A DNA stretch of 64,000 nucleotides, from contig NZ_CP036292.1 of NCBI RefSeq assembly GCF_007751715.1, positions 372,001 to 436,000 of the forward strand, in the 5' to 3' direction. A program made the translations under genes and the position numbers. Origin of the DNA: Rosistilla oblonga (GTDB lineage Bacteria; Planctomycetota; Planctomycetia; Pirellulales; Pirellulaceae). Of this stretch, positions 1 to 8,817 are shown one piece after another. How positions within the stretch are numbered: the first letter of the stretch is position 1; every line of letters begins with the position of its first letter. The notes beneath the pieces are model-generated. The model saw only the letters and a program-made list of their open reading frames with translations. It had not been told where the DNA came from and did no database searches.

Positions 1-103
1 AGGGATGTTGGGCGCAAGACCTTCCTATCCTAGCCGTGTCGCCGCGCGAAGCAACGCGATGGGGCGTCGCCGGGGTGCGATATTTTGTCAGCCGGAAGGG
101 TGC

Positions 104-1255
104 TCACCCCGACTTAGCTTTGCTGCGGAACTTGCCCGGCGTCATCCCGACGATCCGGCGGAAGACGACATACATATATTCGGGGTTATCGAATCCGCAT
201 AAGGTTGCGATCTGTTCGGCTGGCAGTTCGGTGCTGGTCAGCAGTTCGCAGACCCGTTTGATTTGAACGTGGCGGATCTCTTGTTGCGGCGTTCGGCTCA
301 GGTATTGGCGCAGCTTGCGTTCCAGCGAGCTGCGGGAGATCGCGACGTTATCGGTCACGTCGACGACGTTGATCCCGCGGCAGGCGTTCTCTCGGATGTA
401 GCGGAGGGCGGCGGCGATGTCGGGATCGTCGATGGCGACGACATCGGTCGATTGCCGCTCCGCCACGCCAAGCGGTTGGATCAGGTGTTCTGTCTTTTGG
501 GGGACTTCGCCGTTCATCAACTGAGTCAGCAGCTCGGCAGCTCGGAACCCAACTCCTTCGGCGTTAGGGATCACGCTGGACATCGGCGGACTGCAGACGC
601 GGCACAGCAGCGTGTCGTTGTCGGCGCCGATGATCGCAACTTCTTCGGGGACCGACAGCCCTTCCTGTAGGCAGGCGTCGACGACTTGTTGTCCGCGCAG
701 ATCGTTGCAGGCCATGATCCCACAGGAGGAAGGGAGCGTTCGTAGCCAGGCTCGCAATCGCTGTTGTTCCTCTTCCCAGGAAAGTGCATCGGGGCCATAC
801 CAGGGCGATTCGTACTGGTGGCAGCGGCGCTGTGCCGCTTCGACGCGCTGAGAAAATGCGTCCTGCCGACGCTCCGACCAAGCCTCATTTGTGAAGCCGC
901 AAAATCCAAACTCGCGGAAGCCACGTTCCAGCAGATGCTCTGCTCCCATGCGTCCGATCGCTGCGTCGTCGGACCAGACGTAGGTCCGTCCGTGCGACTG
1001 ATGCCTGTCGGTCAGTTCGATCAGAGGGACTCCGGTCGCTTGGACCGTCTGCAGTAGTTCCGGGGTGGTGGTGCGCGAGATGATCCCGTCGCCCGCCCAG
1101 TTGGCTAACCAGCGTGGAGGCTCTTGGGTGAGGTCATGCTGGTCCAGGAAGACCGACCAATCGTCGAACATTCGCATGTGTTGGATGATCCCCGAAAGGA
1201 CCTGCCGGCCGTAGATGCTGGACGTTTCGACGATCAGGGCGACGTGGCGTTTCAT
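104..1255 (-). CDS. XylR-like AraC-family transcriptional regulator
   Basis: A one-component cytoplasmic DNA-binding regulator of 383 residues. The N-terminal two thirds (about residues 3-265, opening KRHVALIVETSS) reads as a LacI/periplasmic-binding-protein type ligand sensor, with the segment IGADNDTLLCRV typical of that fold. The last ~105 residues are an AraC-type double helix-turn-helix, with CGFDNPEYMYVVFRRIVG near the end. This order is that of XylR, which senses sugars; the ligand here is unknown. I start at ATG 1255, because the recognisable domain begins at once there; an upstream in-frame start at 1318 adds 21 residues without family character. The gene stands alone, divergent from the DUF1559 gene, and no sugar-pathway gene is adjacent, so its targets cannot be named. 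Family assignment is firm, ligand is not. Confidence 0.85.
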   Translation of the reverse strand: MKRHVALIVETSSIYGRQVLSGIIQHMRMFDDWSVFLDQHDLTQEPPRWLANWAGDGIISRTTTPELLQTVQATGVPLIELTDRHQSHGRTYVWSDDAAIGRMGAEHLLERGFREFGFCGFTNEAWSERRQDAFSQRVEAAQRRCHQYESPWYGPDALSWEEEQQRLRAWLRTLPSSCGIMACNDLRGQQVVDACLQEGLSVPEEVAIIGADNDTLLCRVCSPPMSSVIPNAEGVGFRAAELLTQLMNGEVPQKTEHLIQPLGVAERQSTDVVAIDDPDIAAALRYIRENACRGINVVDVTDNVAISRSSLERKLRQYLSRTPQQEIRHVQIKRVCELLTSTELPAEQIATLCGFDNPEYMYVVFRRIVGMTPGKFRSKAKSG

Positions 1256-1581
1256 GGCATTTGCGGCGGTATTTGGTTGGCGGAGTTGTCGATCGGCGGT
1301 TGTTGGCGATCTTGACAATATATCTTAGAACGTTGACGCCGTAACGCATGGATTTCGTAGCGGGGCGATCTTAGACTCAAAATGGCACTTTAGGTTTATT
1401 CCCAGCGCCATCCCCATTCCCGGCGTGGTCGTTTTGCGGGTATCGCCGCAGCCACTTTGGCGGGGATCCATCATCTGGCGGTTGGTTTGCGTTTGGGCTG
1501 TTGTGCCGCGCTCCATCTATCTGTTGGTCGTCCGCCGCGATTTGTTTGTTTTGCCTTCATGTTCTTCTCGGAGTTGATGAG
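1256..1581. other. Divergent intergenic region, no gene seen
   Basis: Between the divergent XylR-like regulator and the DUF1559 gene. It must hold both promoters, but I see no convincing -35/-10 pair or operator palindrome. GGAG at 1570-1573 is the likely ribosome binding site for the ATG at 1582. Confidence 0.4.
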
Positions 1582-2535
1582 ATGAGATCGAGTAACCAAT
1601 CTTTCACCCCGAGAAGGGGCTTCACGCTGGTCGAGTTATTGGTCGTGATCGCGATCATCGGCATTTTGGTCGGGCTGTTGTTGCCGGCGGTCCAAGCCGC
1701 TCGCGAGGCGGCTCGTCGGATGCAATGTTCCAACAATCTTAAGAACAATGCATTGGCGATGCATAACTACCACGATACCTACCAGTCGCTGCCTCCGGTC
1801 GGTTACGACTTTTTTGGCGTCAACCTCGACACGCATTCGTGGGTCGCTCGGATTCTGCCGTTCATCGAACAGGGGCCGCTCTACGAGACCGTCGACTTCA
1901 ATATCCGCGTCAACGGCAGCGCTGCGCAGCAGGCGTATCGTGAAACGGAGCTGAGCGTGATGTCGTGTCCTTCGGAGGCGACGGCTTTGGGAGAATCGAA
2001 TAGCAGTCCTACCTGGTCGCATCGCCGCGGCAGTTACGCCGTGAACATGGGAAACACCAATTACCGTCAAGACCATGCAAATGGTTGGGATGGCGTTTGG
2101 ACCTATTCCAACGGCGGTGCTCCGTTTAAGGTCGGGACCGAAAAGCGGTTTCGTGATGTGACCGATGGAACCTCGACTACGTTGCTGATGGCGGAGGTTC
2201 CGATCAATACAAACGAAACCGGTTGGCGAGGGATGTATGGCGTCACGCGATACACCTCCGGTGCCGGCTTTACCGCTTATCTGTCGCCCAATTCGACGGG
2301 GTCGGTCGATGGTGGTCGGTTGTGCTGGGGAGCTGACGATTTTCGCCCGCGCTCGATCCCATGTCACGCCGGTGGTAATTGGTGGAGTGCAACGTTCCCG
2401 TCGATGTCGCTGCATCCCGGCGGCGTGATGACGGCGCTGGTCGATGGTTCGGTTCGCTTTGTCGGCGAAACGATCGATTTGAACATCTGGCGTGAAGTCG
2501 CGACCAGCCAGGGTGGCGAGCCGGCATCGCTGTAG
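1582..2535 (+). CDS. DUF1559 domain protein with type IV pilin-like N-terminus
   Basis: A 317-residue member of the large planctomycete DUF1559 family of pseudopilin-like proteins, whose function is not known. The N-terminus carries a prepilin cleavage and methylation motif, RRGFTLVELLVVIAIIGIL (cleavage after Gly13, Glu at position 5 of the mature chain), then the hydrophobic helix and the family hallmark AVQAAREAARRMQCSNNLKN. The C-terminus has the other hallmark, HPGGVMTALVDGSVRF. The protein is probably exported and held in the inner membrane or assembled by type II/IV machinery. ATG 1582 is chosen over the open frame from 1501 because GGAG lies 8 bases upstream and the pilin motif then sits near the start. 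The small lipoprotein gene at 2654 follows on the same strand, a pairing common in this phylum. Confidence 0.9.
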   Translation: MRSSNQSFTPRRGFTLVELLVVIAIIGILVGLLLPAVQAAREAARRMQCSNNLKNNALAMHNYHDTYQSLPPVGYDFFGVNLDTHSWVARILPFIEQGPLYETVDFNIRVNGSAAQQAYRETELSVMSCPSEATALGESNSSPTWSHRRGSYAVNMGNTNYRQDHANGWDGVWTYSNGGAPFKVGTEKRFRDVTDGTSTTLLMAEVPINTNETGWRGMYGVTRYTSGAGFTAYLSPNSTGSVDGGRLCWGADDFRPRSIPCHAGGNWWSATFPSMSLHPGGVMTALVDGSVRFVGETIDLNIWREVATSQGGEPASL

Positions 2536-2653
2536 GCGATCGTTGGCGGAGTTTTGTTGTTGAAGTGGCCGAGCAGCGTTGTTCGGTCGATCGCCCGCAG
2601 GGCGGTTCGGTTTCTGAAGTTTTGTCGGTGTAAGTATCGGTTGGGAGAAGTGC

Positions 2654-3070
2654 GTGGTGTTTTCTGAGCTTCGTTTGTTTGCGGCGATTGCGATCTTGAC
2701 GGTTCCGTTGGCCGTTGGTTGCGGCGGTACGCGTAGCGATCAGATTCCGGTTACCGGGAAGGTGAGTTTCGATGGCCAGCCAGTGGAGCAGGGGACGATC
2801 ACGTTTATGCCGGTCAGTGGTGTAGGGCAGACGACTGGTGCGGAGATCGTTGCGGGCAGTTACTCCACCACCGTTTCTCCCGGAGAACAAGCGGTGCAGA
2901 TCACCGCGAATAAGACGGTCGTCAAAGAGAATCCGACCGAAGAAGAGGTTCAACGCGGATTGACCGAATCGACCGAGCAGTATCTGCCCGTTAAATACAA
3001 CCGGCAATCCGAACTGCGTGTCACCGTGTCGGCTGATGCGACCACGCACGATTTCGATCTGCAGCCGTAA
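2654..3070 (+). CDS. Small exported lipoprotein-like protein (planctomycete 'VTGKV' family)
   Basis: A 138-residue protein with a hydrophobic N-terminus ending in VPLAVGC, a probable lipobox with Cys23 as lipid site (Ala at -3 is not the best residue). The body begins IPVTGKVSFDGQPVEQGT, the typical opening of small planctomycete beta-sandwich proteins resembling carboxypeptidase regulatory-like domains; these commonly follow DUF1559 genes, as here, 118 bases downstream. The GTG start at 2654 is supported by GGGAGAAG at 2643-2650, though the spacing is short. Role unknown; probably a structural or accessory envelope protein working with its DUF1559 neighbour, which is inference from linkage only. 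Confidence 0.75.
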   Translation: MVFSELRLFAAIAILTVPLAVGCGGTRSDQIPVTGKVSFDGQPVEQGTITFMPVSGVGQTTGAEIVAGSYSTTVSPGEQAVQITANKTVVKENPTEEEVQRGLTESTEQYLPVKYNRQSELRVTVSADATTHDFDLQP

Positions 3071-3248
3071 GCTGGCTGTGCTGCCACGCTCGACCTGTCT
3101 CTATCTTTAGTGTCGGCGTGTTGCGATGTGGGGCGGTCTCGCCGCGGCGTATCTTTTATTAAGCCGCTGGCCGACGCCGACTTTTGCCTGCCGTTGTGTC
3201 TCGCAAGTTTGTGGATCGGCCCAGCGAAGGTTCGGGCGGCGGCGTGGG

Positions 3249-3656
3249 CTATCCGCTGTGAATCTCCAACTGCACCTCGCCGGTGATTTCGGCAGGGGAG
3301 GGGAGGGCAGGGGGGGTGATCTCGATCGCCAGTTGATTACTCAGCTGCAGTTGGTCGGTGATATCGATCCGAACGGGGGCCTGTTGGGCGGTGAGGTTTG
3401 CTAGCAGGGTTTCATTTAGCGAAACGTGCGCGGTTCCAACGCAGGCGATGATTGCTAGCTCGACGCGTTCTGCCGGGCCGAGTCCAGTCGGTCGGTTGAA
3501 ATGACGAACGTACAGGATAGGCCCCTGGTAGTCGGCGAGGAATTGGTCCGACGGTTGGTCGATCCGGCCTGTGATCGGCTGGGCGTCGGCGATTTCCAAC
3601 GGCGTTAATTTCCAGGGACCTCGCAACCGGATCGTGTGGGGTGAGCTTGACGGCAT
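3249..3656 (-). CDS. Hypothetical beta-sandwich protein resembling a GH2 sugar-binding domain
   Basis: A 135-residue soluble protein with no signal peptide. Features such as RLRGPWKL near the start, GPILYVRHFN, VGTAHVSLNETLLAN and VRIDITDQLQLSNQLAIEI resemble the jelly-roll sugar-binding domain found at the N-terminus of family 2 glycoside hydrolases, where a Trp-rich start, a 'R.F..P' strand and a 'V.lNG..lg' turn recur. There is no catalytic domain. I start at ATG 3656; the frame is open to 3794 but the extra 46 residues are low-complexity and overlap the likely leader of the TPR gene. It could be a small stand-alone binding module or a leftover of a larger enzyme. It lies divergent to the TPR gene. 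Assignment is tentative. Confidence 0.5.
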   Translation of the reverse strand: MPSSSPHTIRLRGPWKLTPLEIADAQPITGRIDQPSDQFLADYQGPILYVRHFNRPTGLGPAERVELAIIACVGTAHVSLNETLLANLTAQQAPVRIDITDQLQLSNQLAIEITPPALPSPAEITGEVQLEIHSG

Positions 3657-3822
3657 CGGATTGGCTGGACTTTCTCTCGGGGGGGATGTTCTTGCAGGTT
3701 GTGCTGAATTCAGGCTAGGCTGGCGATCGCTCTGTTTTGGCCGCCGGGTCGCGGCGTTCGGTTGCCGATGATCCTTTCGGGCGTTATCGGTCACCGATAC
3801 ACTTAGAAACGGGAGCTTCTCA

Positions 3823-6800
3823 ATGAACCAATACCTTCTTCCTTGTCAAGGAGCGTTAATCGTGCCTAATCGTGTGAGCCGAATCGAATTGTCGCAGTCG
3901 ATTCGAAGACACAAGACGTTCTCTGTCGGCAAGTTGCTGTTGGCGCTGCTGCTGGTTGGCGGCGTCGCCGGGAATTGCCAGGGGCAGGATCCGTCGGAAT
4001 CGAGCGAGGAGGCGTTGGCGGTTTACGCCGACGCGGCCAACTTCCAGAACAACGGCGCGTTTGACCTGGCGATTGCGGAGTGGAAGAAGTTTTTAAAGAC
4101 GCACGGTAAGGATCCGCTGGCTTCCAAAGCGGCTCATTATCTAGGGATCAGCCAGATGCGGAAGGAGGAGCCCGATTACATGGCGGCTTCGGCGGCCTTC
4201 CAGCAGGCGTTGGCGGCGAAAGATTTTGAGCTTGTCGAAGAAGCGCTCAGCAACCGCGGTTGGTGTTTGTTTGCCGCCGGGCAGAACGATCAAGCCAATC
4301 AAGCGAAGCGGTTCGCCGAGGCGCTGGCGGTTTTCGATGAGTTGTTGAAGAAGTTTCCCAAGACGACGTTCGCCGATCAGGCGCTCTTTTACAGTGGCGA
4401 AGCCGCGTATGCATCGGGCAAACCAGCCGACGCGGTGAAGTATTACCAGCGGTTGATCGGATTGCCCAAGGGCAAGGACTCGCCGCTCTATTGCGATGCG
4501 ATCTACGCCAAGGGAGTCGCCTTGGAGGATCAGCAACTGTGGAAGGAAGCGTTGGCCGCCTACGCTGGATTGGTCGACGGGTGTGCCGATTCGGATCTGT
4601 TGCACGAGGTCCAGATCCGCCAAGCGGACATCAACGTTCGCTTGGAACAATATAAAGCCGCGGCGCCGCTGTTTCGGAAGGTCGCCGATTCCAAGACGCG
4701 GTTGTCCGATTACGCGCTCTTTCGGCTCGCCTTCTGCGCCGTGCAATTGCAGGACCCCGGTTCGGCAGCAAAGGCCTACGACGAATTGATCACCAATTAC
4801 CCGGACAGCCAGTTTGCATCGGCGGCGTTGATCGCTGCCGGGCAGAGCTATTATCGAGCGGGCAAGTTCGACGAAGCGGCGGCGAAGTTCCAAGCTGTCT
4901 TGAAGTTGGACGATGCGGTAGCGGCGACCGAAGCAGCTCACTGGCTGGCGACGATCGCAGCGAAAAATAACAAGACCGACGAAGTGATCGCGATCTCTCG
5001 AGCCGCGATCGCCAAGGGCTTGGACGGCTTCTTCGCCGCCAGCGTGAAGATGGATCTGGCCGATGCGCTCTCCAAAACGCCAGCGACCAGCGAGGAAGCG
5101 ATCGAGTTGTACGTGGCGATTGCCAAGGAGTCGGCGGGCCAGCCCGTGGCGGCTCGGGCGCTCTACAACGCCGGCTTCACCGCGCTGCAAAATCGCGATC
5201 TCGCCAGTGCGGGCAAGTTCGCCGATCGGTTCATGGCCGAGTATTCGAAGGATCCGTTGGTCCCCGATGTGTTGTACGTGGCGGCGGAGTCGCAGCTGCA
5301 GACCGGCAAATCGAAAGAGGCGGCGGAGACCTACGCTCGGCTGTTGCAGCTCGCCGCAGATCATCCCTCGCGTTCGCTGTGGATCTTGCGCGGTGCAACC
5401 GCTTCGTTTCTGGCGGAGGATTATGCGGCGGTCGTCGATCGTTTGAGCAAGGCGATGGGAGAATTGAAGGCTCCCGAACAGCAAGCCGAAGCGGAGTTCA
5501 TGATCGGGTCGAGCTATTACAAGCTGGACAAAAAAGACGATGCGTCGAAAATGCTGGAGAAGAGTCGTCAGACGAGCAGCCAGTGGAATCAAGCGGCCGA
5601 CGTGCTGGTGACTCTGGGACGCGTTCAGCTGGACTCCGGCAAGCCCGATCTGGCGCAGAAATCGTGGACGCAGGTGATCGCCGAAGCGCCTACCTCCGGA
5701 GCCGCTTTCCAGGCTCGCTATCGCTTGGCGTTGTTGTTGTCCGGCAAAGAGGACTTCGACGGGGCGAAGAAGTATTACGACGAGATCTTGGCCGCTGAGA
5801 ACCAAGGTGCACTCAAGCCGTACGCCCTTTATGGCAGCGGTTGGTGCCAGATGAAGAAGGAGAAATACGAAGAGGCGTTGGTCCAGCTGGATCAGGTCTT
5901 GAAGGAATTCAAAGATCATCCGGTCGCCAAAGACGCTCAATTGGCTCGCGGTATCTGCTTGCGAAAACTGGGCCGCGACGACCAGGCTCGCAGCGCTTTC
6001 GAAGACCTACTGCGGCGTGGCCCTCAAGGTTTGGAACTGGGGCACGCGCTCTACGAACTGGCGCTGTTGGAAGTGGGGGACAAACAACCGGCCAAAGCGT
6101 CGGTCTATCTGAAGCGTTTGGTCGGCGAAGTCCCTCAGTATCCCGACCTCGACAAGGTCCTTTACGAACTGGCTTGGGCGATGCGCGACCAGGGAGACGA
6201 GGCTGAAGCGATCCGCCATTTTGGCCAGCTTGTTTCCAAATTCCCCAAGACGACGTTGGCTGCCGAAGCGAGCTATCACGTCGGGCAGCAGCAGTTCGAT
6301 GCGGGCAATTTTAAGCAGGCCGCGGGTGCGTTCTCGACAGCCGCCGAACATACCACCGATCCGGCTCTGTTGGAAAAGGCCTATTACAAGTTGGGTTGGT
6401 CGGGCTTCCAGATGAAGAATTACGACGGTGCAAAGCGTTCGTTCGAAAAGCAATTGAAGGCGGCGCCCGACGGGCCGCTGAAGGTCGACGCGATGGTGAT
6501 GATCGCCGAATCGATGTTTAAAGAGGGGCAGTTTGCGCAGGCCTTGGAAGCTTATAAACAGGCGCGTACGATCGTGTTGGCCGAGGGGAAAGGGGCCAGC
6601 AGTTCCGACCCGGCTGCTCAACAGTTGCGCGAGCTGGTCTTTTTGCATGGCGGCCAATCGGCACAGCAGTTGAAGAAATGGGACGAAGCGTTGCAGTGGT
6701 TCGACCAGATGCGAGATCGCTTTCCCTCGACCGCCTATCTGCCCCAAGTTTTTTATGAAACGGGATATTGTTATCAGCAACTGAAGCAATATCCGAAGGC

Positions 6801-7164
6801 CTTGCAGTATTACGGTCAGGTGGCGGCGAACTATCGCGATGAGGTCGCCGCTCGAGCCCGCTTTATGATGGGCGAGATCCATTTTTCGCAGCGCGAGCTG
6901 ACCAAGGCGATCCCCGAGTTCCAACGCGTGATGTTTGGTTTTGGCGGGGAGAAGGCGCCGCCGGAGATCAAAAACTGGCAAGCCAAGAGCGCGTTCGAAG
7001 CGGGCCGCTGCGGGGAGTTGCTGATCCAGAGCACCACCGGTGAAAAGCGAACCAATGCGATCCAAATCGCTCAGGGGTTTTACAATTACATTGCTGAAAA
7101 ACATCCCCAACACGAACTTGTCGCCAAGGCAAGCGAACGTAGCGGCGTGTTGGATCGACTGTAA
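3823..7164 (+). CDS. Large tetratricopeptide-repeat envelope protein
   Basis: An 1113-residue protein built almost wholly of tetratricopeptide-like helix pairs (for example ALFYSGEAAYASGKPADAVK, AYYKLGWSGFQMKNYDGAKR, VFYETGYCYQQLKQYPKALQ). A hydrophobic segment around residues 30-50 (KLLLALLLVGGVAGNCQGQ) is a signal peptide or anchor, so the repeats should lie in the periplasm. It resembles a very long relative of the Tol-Pal system protein CpoB/YbgF. The proton-channel genes exbB/exbD-like and a toroid protein gene follow on the same strand after 246 bases, which suggests a shared envelope complex. ATG 3823 has GGGAG at 3811-3815, but GTG 3862 also has AGGAG just upstream and would give a better signal-peptide length; I keep the ATG. 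Function as a scaffold is inference. Confidence 0.85.
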   Translation: MNQYLLPCQGALIVPNRVSRIELSQSIRRHKTFSVGKLLLALLLVGGVAGNCQGQDPSESSEEALAVYADAANFQNNGAFDLAIAEWKKFLKTHGKDPLASKAAHYLGISQMRKEEPDYMAASAAFQQALAAKDFELVEEALSNRGWCLFAAGQNDQANQAKRFAEALAVFDELLKKFPKTTFADQALFYSGEAAYASGKPADAVKYYQRLIGLPKGKDSPLYCDAIYAKGVALEDQQLWKEALAAYAGLVDGCADSDLLHEVQIRQADINVRLEQYKAAAPLFRKVADSKTRLSDYALFRLAFCAVQLQDPGSAAKAYDELITNYPDSQFASAALIAAGQSYYRAGKFDEAAAKFQAVLKLDDAVAATEAAHWLATIAAKNNKTDEVIAISRAAIAKGLDGFFAASVKMDLADALSKTPATSEEAIELYVAIAKESAGQPVAARALYNAGFTALQNRDLASAGKFADRFMAEYSKDPLVPDVLYVAAESQLQTGKSKEAAETYARLLQLAADHPSRSLWILRGATASFLAEDYAAVVDRLSKAMGELKAPEQQAEAEFMIGSSYYKLDKKDDASKMLEKSRQTSSQWNQAADVLVTLGRVQLDSGKPDLAQKSWTQVIAEAPTSGAAFQARYRLALLLSGKEDFDGAKKYYDEILAAENQGALKPYALYGSGWCQMKKEKYEEALVQLDQVLKEFKDHPVAKDAQLARGICLRKLGRDDQARSAFEDLLRRGPQGLELGHALYELALLEVGDKQPAKASVYLKRLVGEVPQYPDLDKVLYELAWAMRDQGDEAEAIRHFGQLVSKFPKTTLAAEASYHVGQQQFDAGNFKQAAGAFSTAAEHTTDPALLEKAYYKLGWSGFQMKNYDGAKRSFEKQLKAAPDGPLKVDAMVMIAESMFKEGQFAQALEAYKQARTIVLAEGKGASSSDPAAQQLRELVFLHGGQSAQQLKKWDEALQWFDQMRDRFPSTAYLPQVFYETGYCYQQLKQYPKALQYYGQVAANYRDEVAARARFMMGEIHFSQRELTKAIPEFQRVMFGFGGEKAPPEIKNWQAKSAFEAGRCGELLIQSTTGEKRTNAIQIAQGFYNYIAEKHPQHELVAKASERSGVLDRL

Positions 7165-7410
7165 GGCCCGCCACGGAGCCGCCAGTTTTTAAGCTCGGGC
7201 GGCTGTTTGGCCGCTAGCGACAAATCGATTCGGGCGCACCAAACATCCCCTAGGGCATGTTCGCTGCACGGGAATCTGATTAACATTGGATGGTCGCCTG
7301 CGGCTCCATCGGCCCGTTTCGGAGCGAGCTATCCAAGCGGGTTTCCGTTCTGCAGTCATCGGAACTTTTGCCAGTCGTTAACTCGGGCGAACTTCTTAGG
7401 GAGAACGTGT

Positions 7411-8358
7411 GTGGATTTGACAATTCGATCAGCACCCCAATGGCTTCGGTTGGGAATCCTTCCGATCGCGATCGCTTTCTGCGGTCTGTGGGGCGTTCAA
7501 CAGTTGGCCGCACAGGACGCTTCGCAGATCGTCGACGAAGCGGCGCTGAATCAATTGGTTCAGCCCGATCCGGCGGCTAGCGATTCCCTGGCGACCGATG
7601 CGGTGGAACCGGCGGGGATCGATGTCTTGTCGTTGATCTCCAAGGGTGGCATCTTCATGATCCCGATCGGCGCGATGTCGCTGCTGGTCGTCACGCTTGG
7701 GGCCGAGCGGTTGTTTGCCCTGCGGAGAGGACGGATGGTCCCCTCGGCGCTGCGTCGCAAGCTGGAGATGTTGGCCGATCCGATCGATACGTTTGATCCC
7801 GAGGTTGCTTATCAGGCGTGTCGCCGGCATCCTTCGCCAACCGCCCGCGTCGTCGCGTCGGCACTGCTTCGCACCGGCCGGCCGCTGGCGGAGATCGAAC
7901 GGACCGCAGCCGAAGCGGCACAACGCGAAGCCGATCGGTTGGCGGGGCCTATCCGTTGGTTATACCTGGCCACTGCGATCACGCCCTTGATGGGATTGTT
8001 GGGGACGGTCTGGGGCATGATCCGCGCGTTTCACGACACGACTCAATTGGCCGCCGGTCAAAACAAAGCCGAATATTTGGCCGAGGGGATCTACGTGGCA
8101 TTGGTCACCACCTTGGCCGGTTTGATCGTGGCGATCCCCGCGGCGATTCTGGCTCACCATTTTGAAGGGACTTTGACCCGGGCGTTTCACCGGATCGAAG
8201 AGATCTGTTTTTTGGTCGCCCCGGGCTTGGAAAGGTTCACTGGCCGGATGCGGCTCGATTTTGATGGCCACTTGGTTCCGCTGACCTCTGCCAAACCGCC
8301 GGTCGCGCCGCCTGCGGAACGTCCCGTCGGGAAGACTTCCGCCGCGCCAGTTCGCTAG
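7411..8358 (+). CDS. MotA/TolQ/ExbB family proton channel subunit
   Basis: A 315-residue inner-membrane protein of the family that uses proton flow to drive TonB-, Tol- or Mot-type machines. A first hydrophobic stretch (about residues 12-30, GILPIAIAFCGLWGVQQLAA) looks like a signal peptide, as in many planctomycete members. Then come a transmembrane helix (GIFMIPIGAMSLLVVTLGAE), a cytoplasmic loop, and two helices containing the family core ITPLMGLLGTVWGMIRAF and VALVTTLAGLIVAIPAAILA. I choose GTG 7411, because AGGGAGA at 7398-7404 is ideally placed and the signal-like segment follows; the frame upstream is open to 7207. The ExbD-like gene follows 21 bases downstream, so the two are co-transcribed and should form one channel. 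Confidence 0.9.
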   Translation: MDLTIRSAPQWLRLGILPIAIAFCGLWGVQQLAAQDASQIVDEAALNQLVQPDPAASDSLATDAVEPAGIDVLSLISKGGIFMIPIGAMSLLVVTLGAERLFALRRGRMVPSALRRKLEMLADPIDTFDPEVAYQACRRHPSPTARVVASALLRTGRPLAEIERTAAEAAQREADRLAGPIRWLYLATAITPLMGLLGTVWGMIRAFHDTTQLAAGQNKAEYLAEGIYVALVTTLAGLIVAIPAAILAHHFEGTLTRAFHRIEEICFLVAPGLERFTGRMRLDFDGHLVPLTSAKPPVAPPAERPVGKTSAAPVR

Positions 8359-8379
8359 ACTCCTGCGAGTACAAATGTT

Positions 8380-8805
8380 ATGGCCGTGCAACTGAAAAAG
8401 TCTCAAGCGACAAGCACGCTCAGCTTGACTCCGCTGATCGATGTCGTCTTCTTGTTGCTGATCTTTTTTTTGGTGGCATCGCGATTTGCTCAGGAAGATC
8501 GGCGGATCCCGATCGAACTCCCTTCGGCGACTAGCGCCACGCCGATGACCGAACAGCCGAAAGAGATCGTCGTCGACATCGATTCCGAGGGGGCGCTGGT
8601 GCTCAACGGGAACACCGTCACGGCCGACGAATTGGAAACCGAATTGGTCCGCGGCGTCGCCAGCAATCCGGTCCATCAATCGGTTGTGATCCGCGCCGAT
8701 CGACGCGTGCAATTTCAATCCGTTGTCACGGTGATGGATCTTTGCAACCGCACCGGTGTCGCTGATTACACCGTCACGACACAAGAAGGCCCCGGCGAAT
8801 ATTAG
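8380..8805 (+). CDS. ExbD/TolR family biopolymer transport protein
   Basis: A 141-residue partner of the channel subunit just upstream. It has the usual plan: short cytoplasmic N-terminus, one transmembrane helix LTPLIDVVFLLLIFFLV containing the conserved proton-carrying aspartate (Asp21), and a periplasmic domain of ~100 residues ending with the family pattern DRRVQFQSVVTVMDLC. Spacing of 21 bases to the upstream gene and 12 bases to the toroid gene shows a tight operon. With no TonB or Pal gene adjacent, the energised partner is presumably the 901-residue protein downstream or the TPR protein upstream; that is inference. Confidence 0.92.
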   Translation: MAVQLKKSQATSTLSLTPLIDVVFLLLIFFLVASRFAQEDRRIPIELPSATSATPMTEQPKEIVVDIDSEGALVLNGNTVTADELETELVRGVASNPVHQSVVIRADRRVQFQSVVTVMDLCNRTGVADYTVTTQEGPGEY

Positions 8806-8817
8806 TTAACTGAAAGC

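Noticed and set aside
4141..5940. 599-residue open frame antisense to the TPR gene
   Set aside because: It is a by-product of high-GC codon use; its translation has no family motifs, while the plus strand shows clear TPR periodicity.
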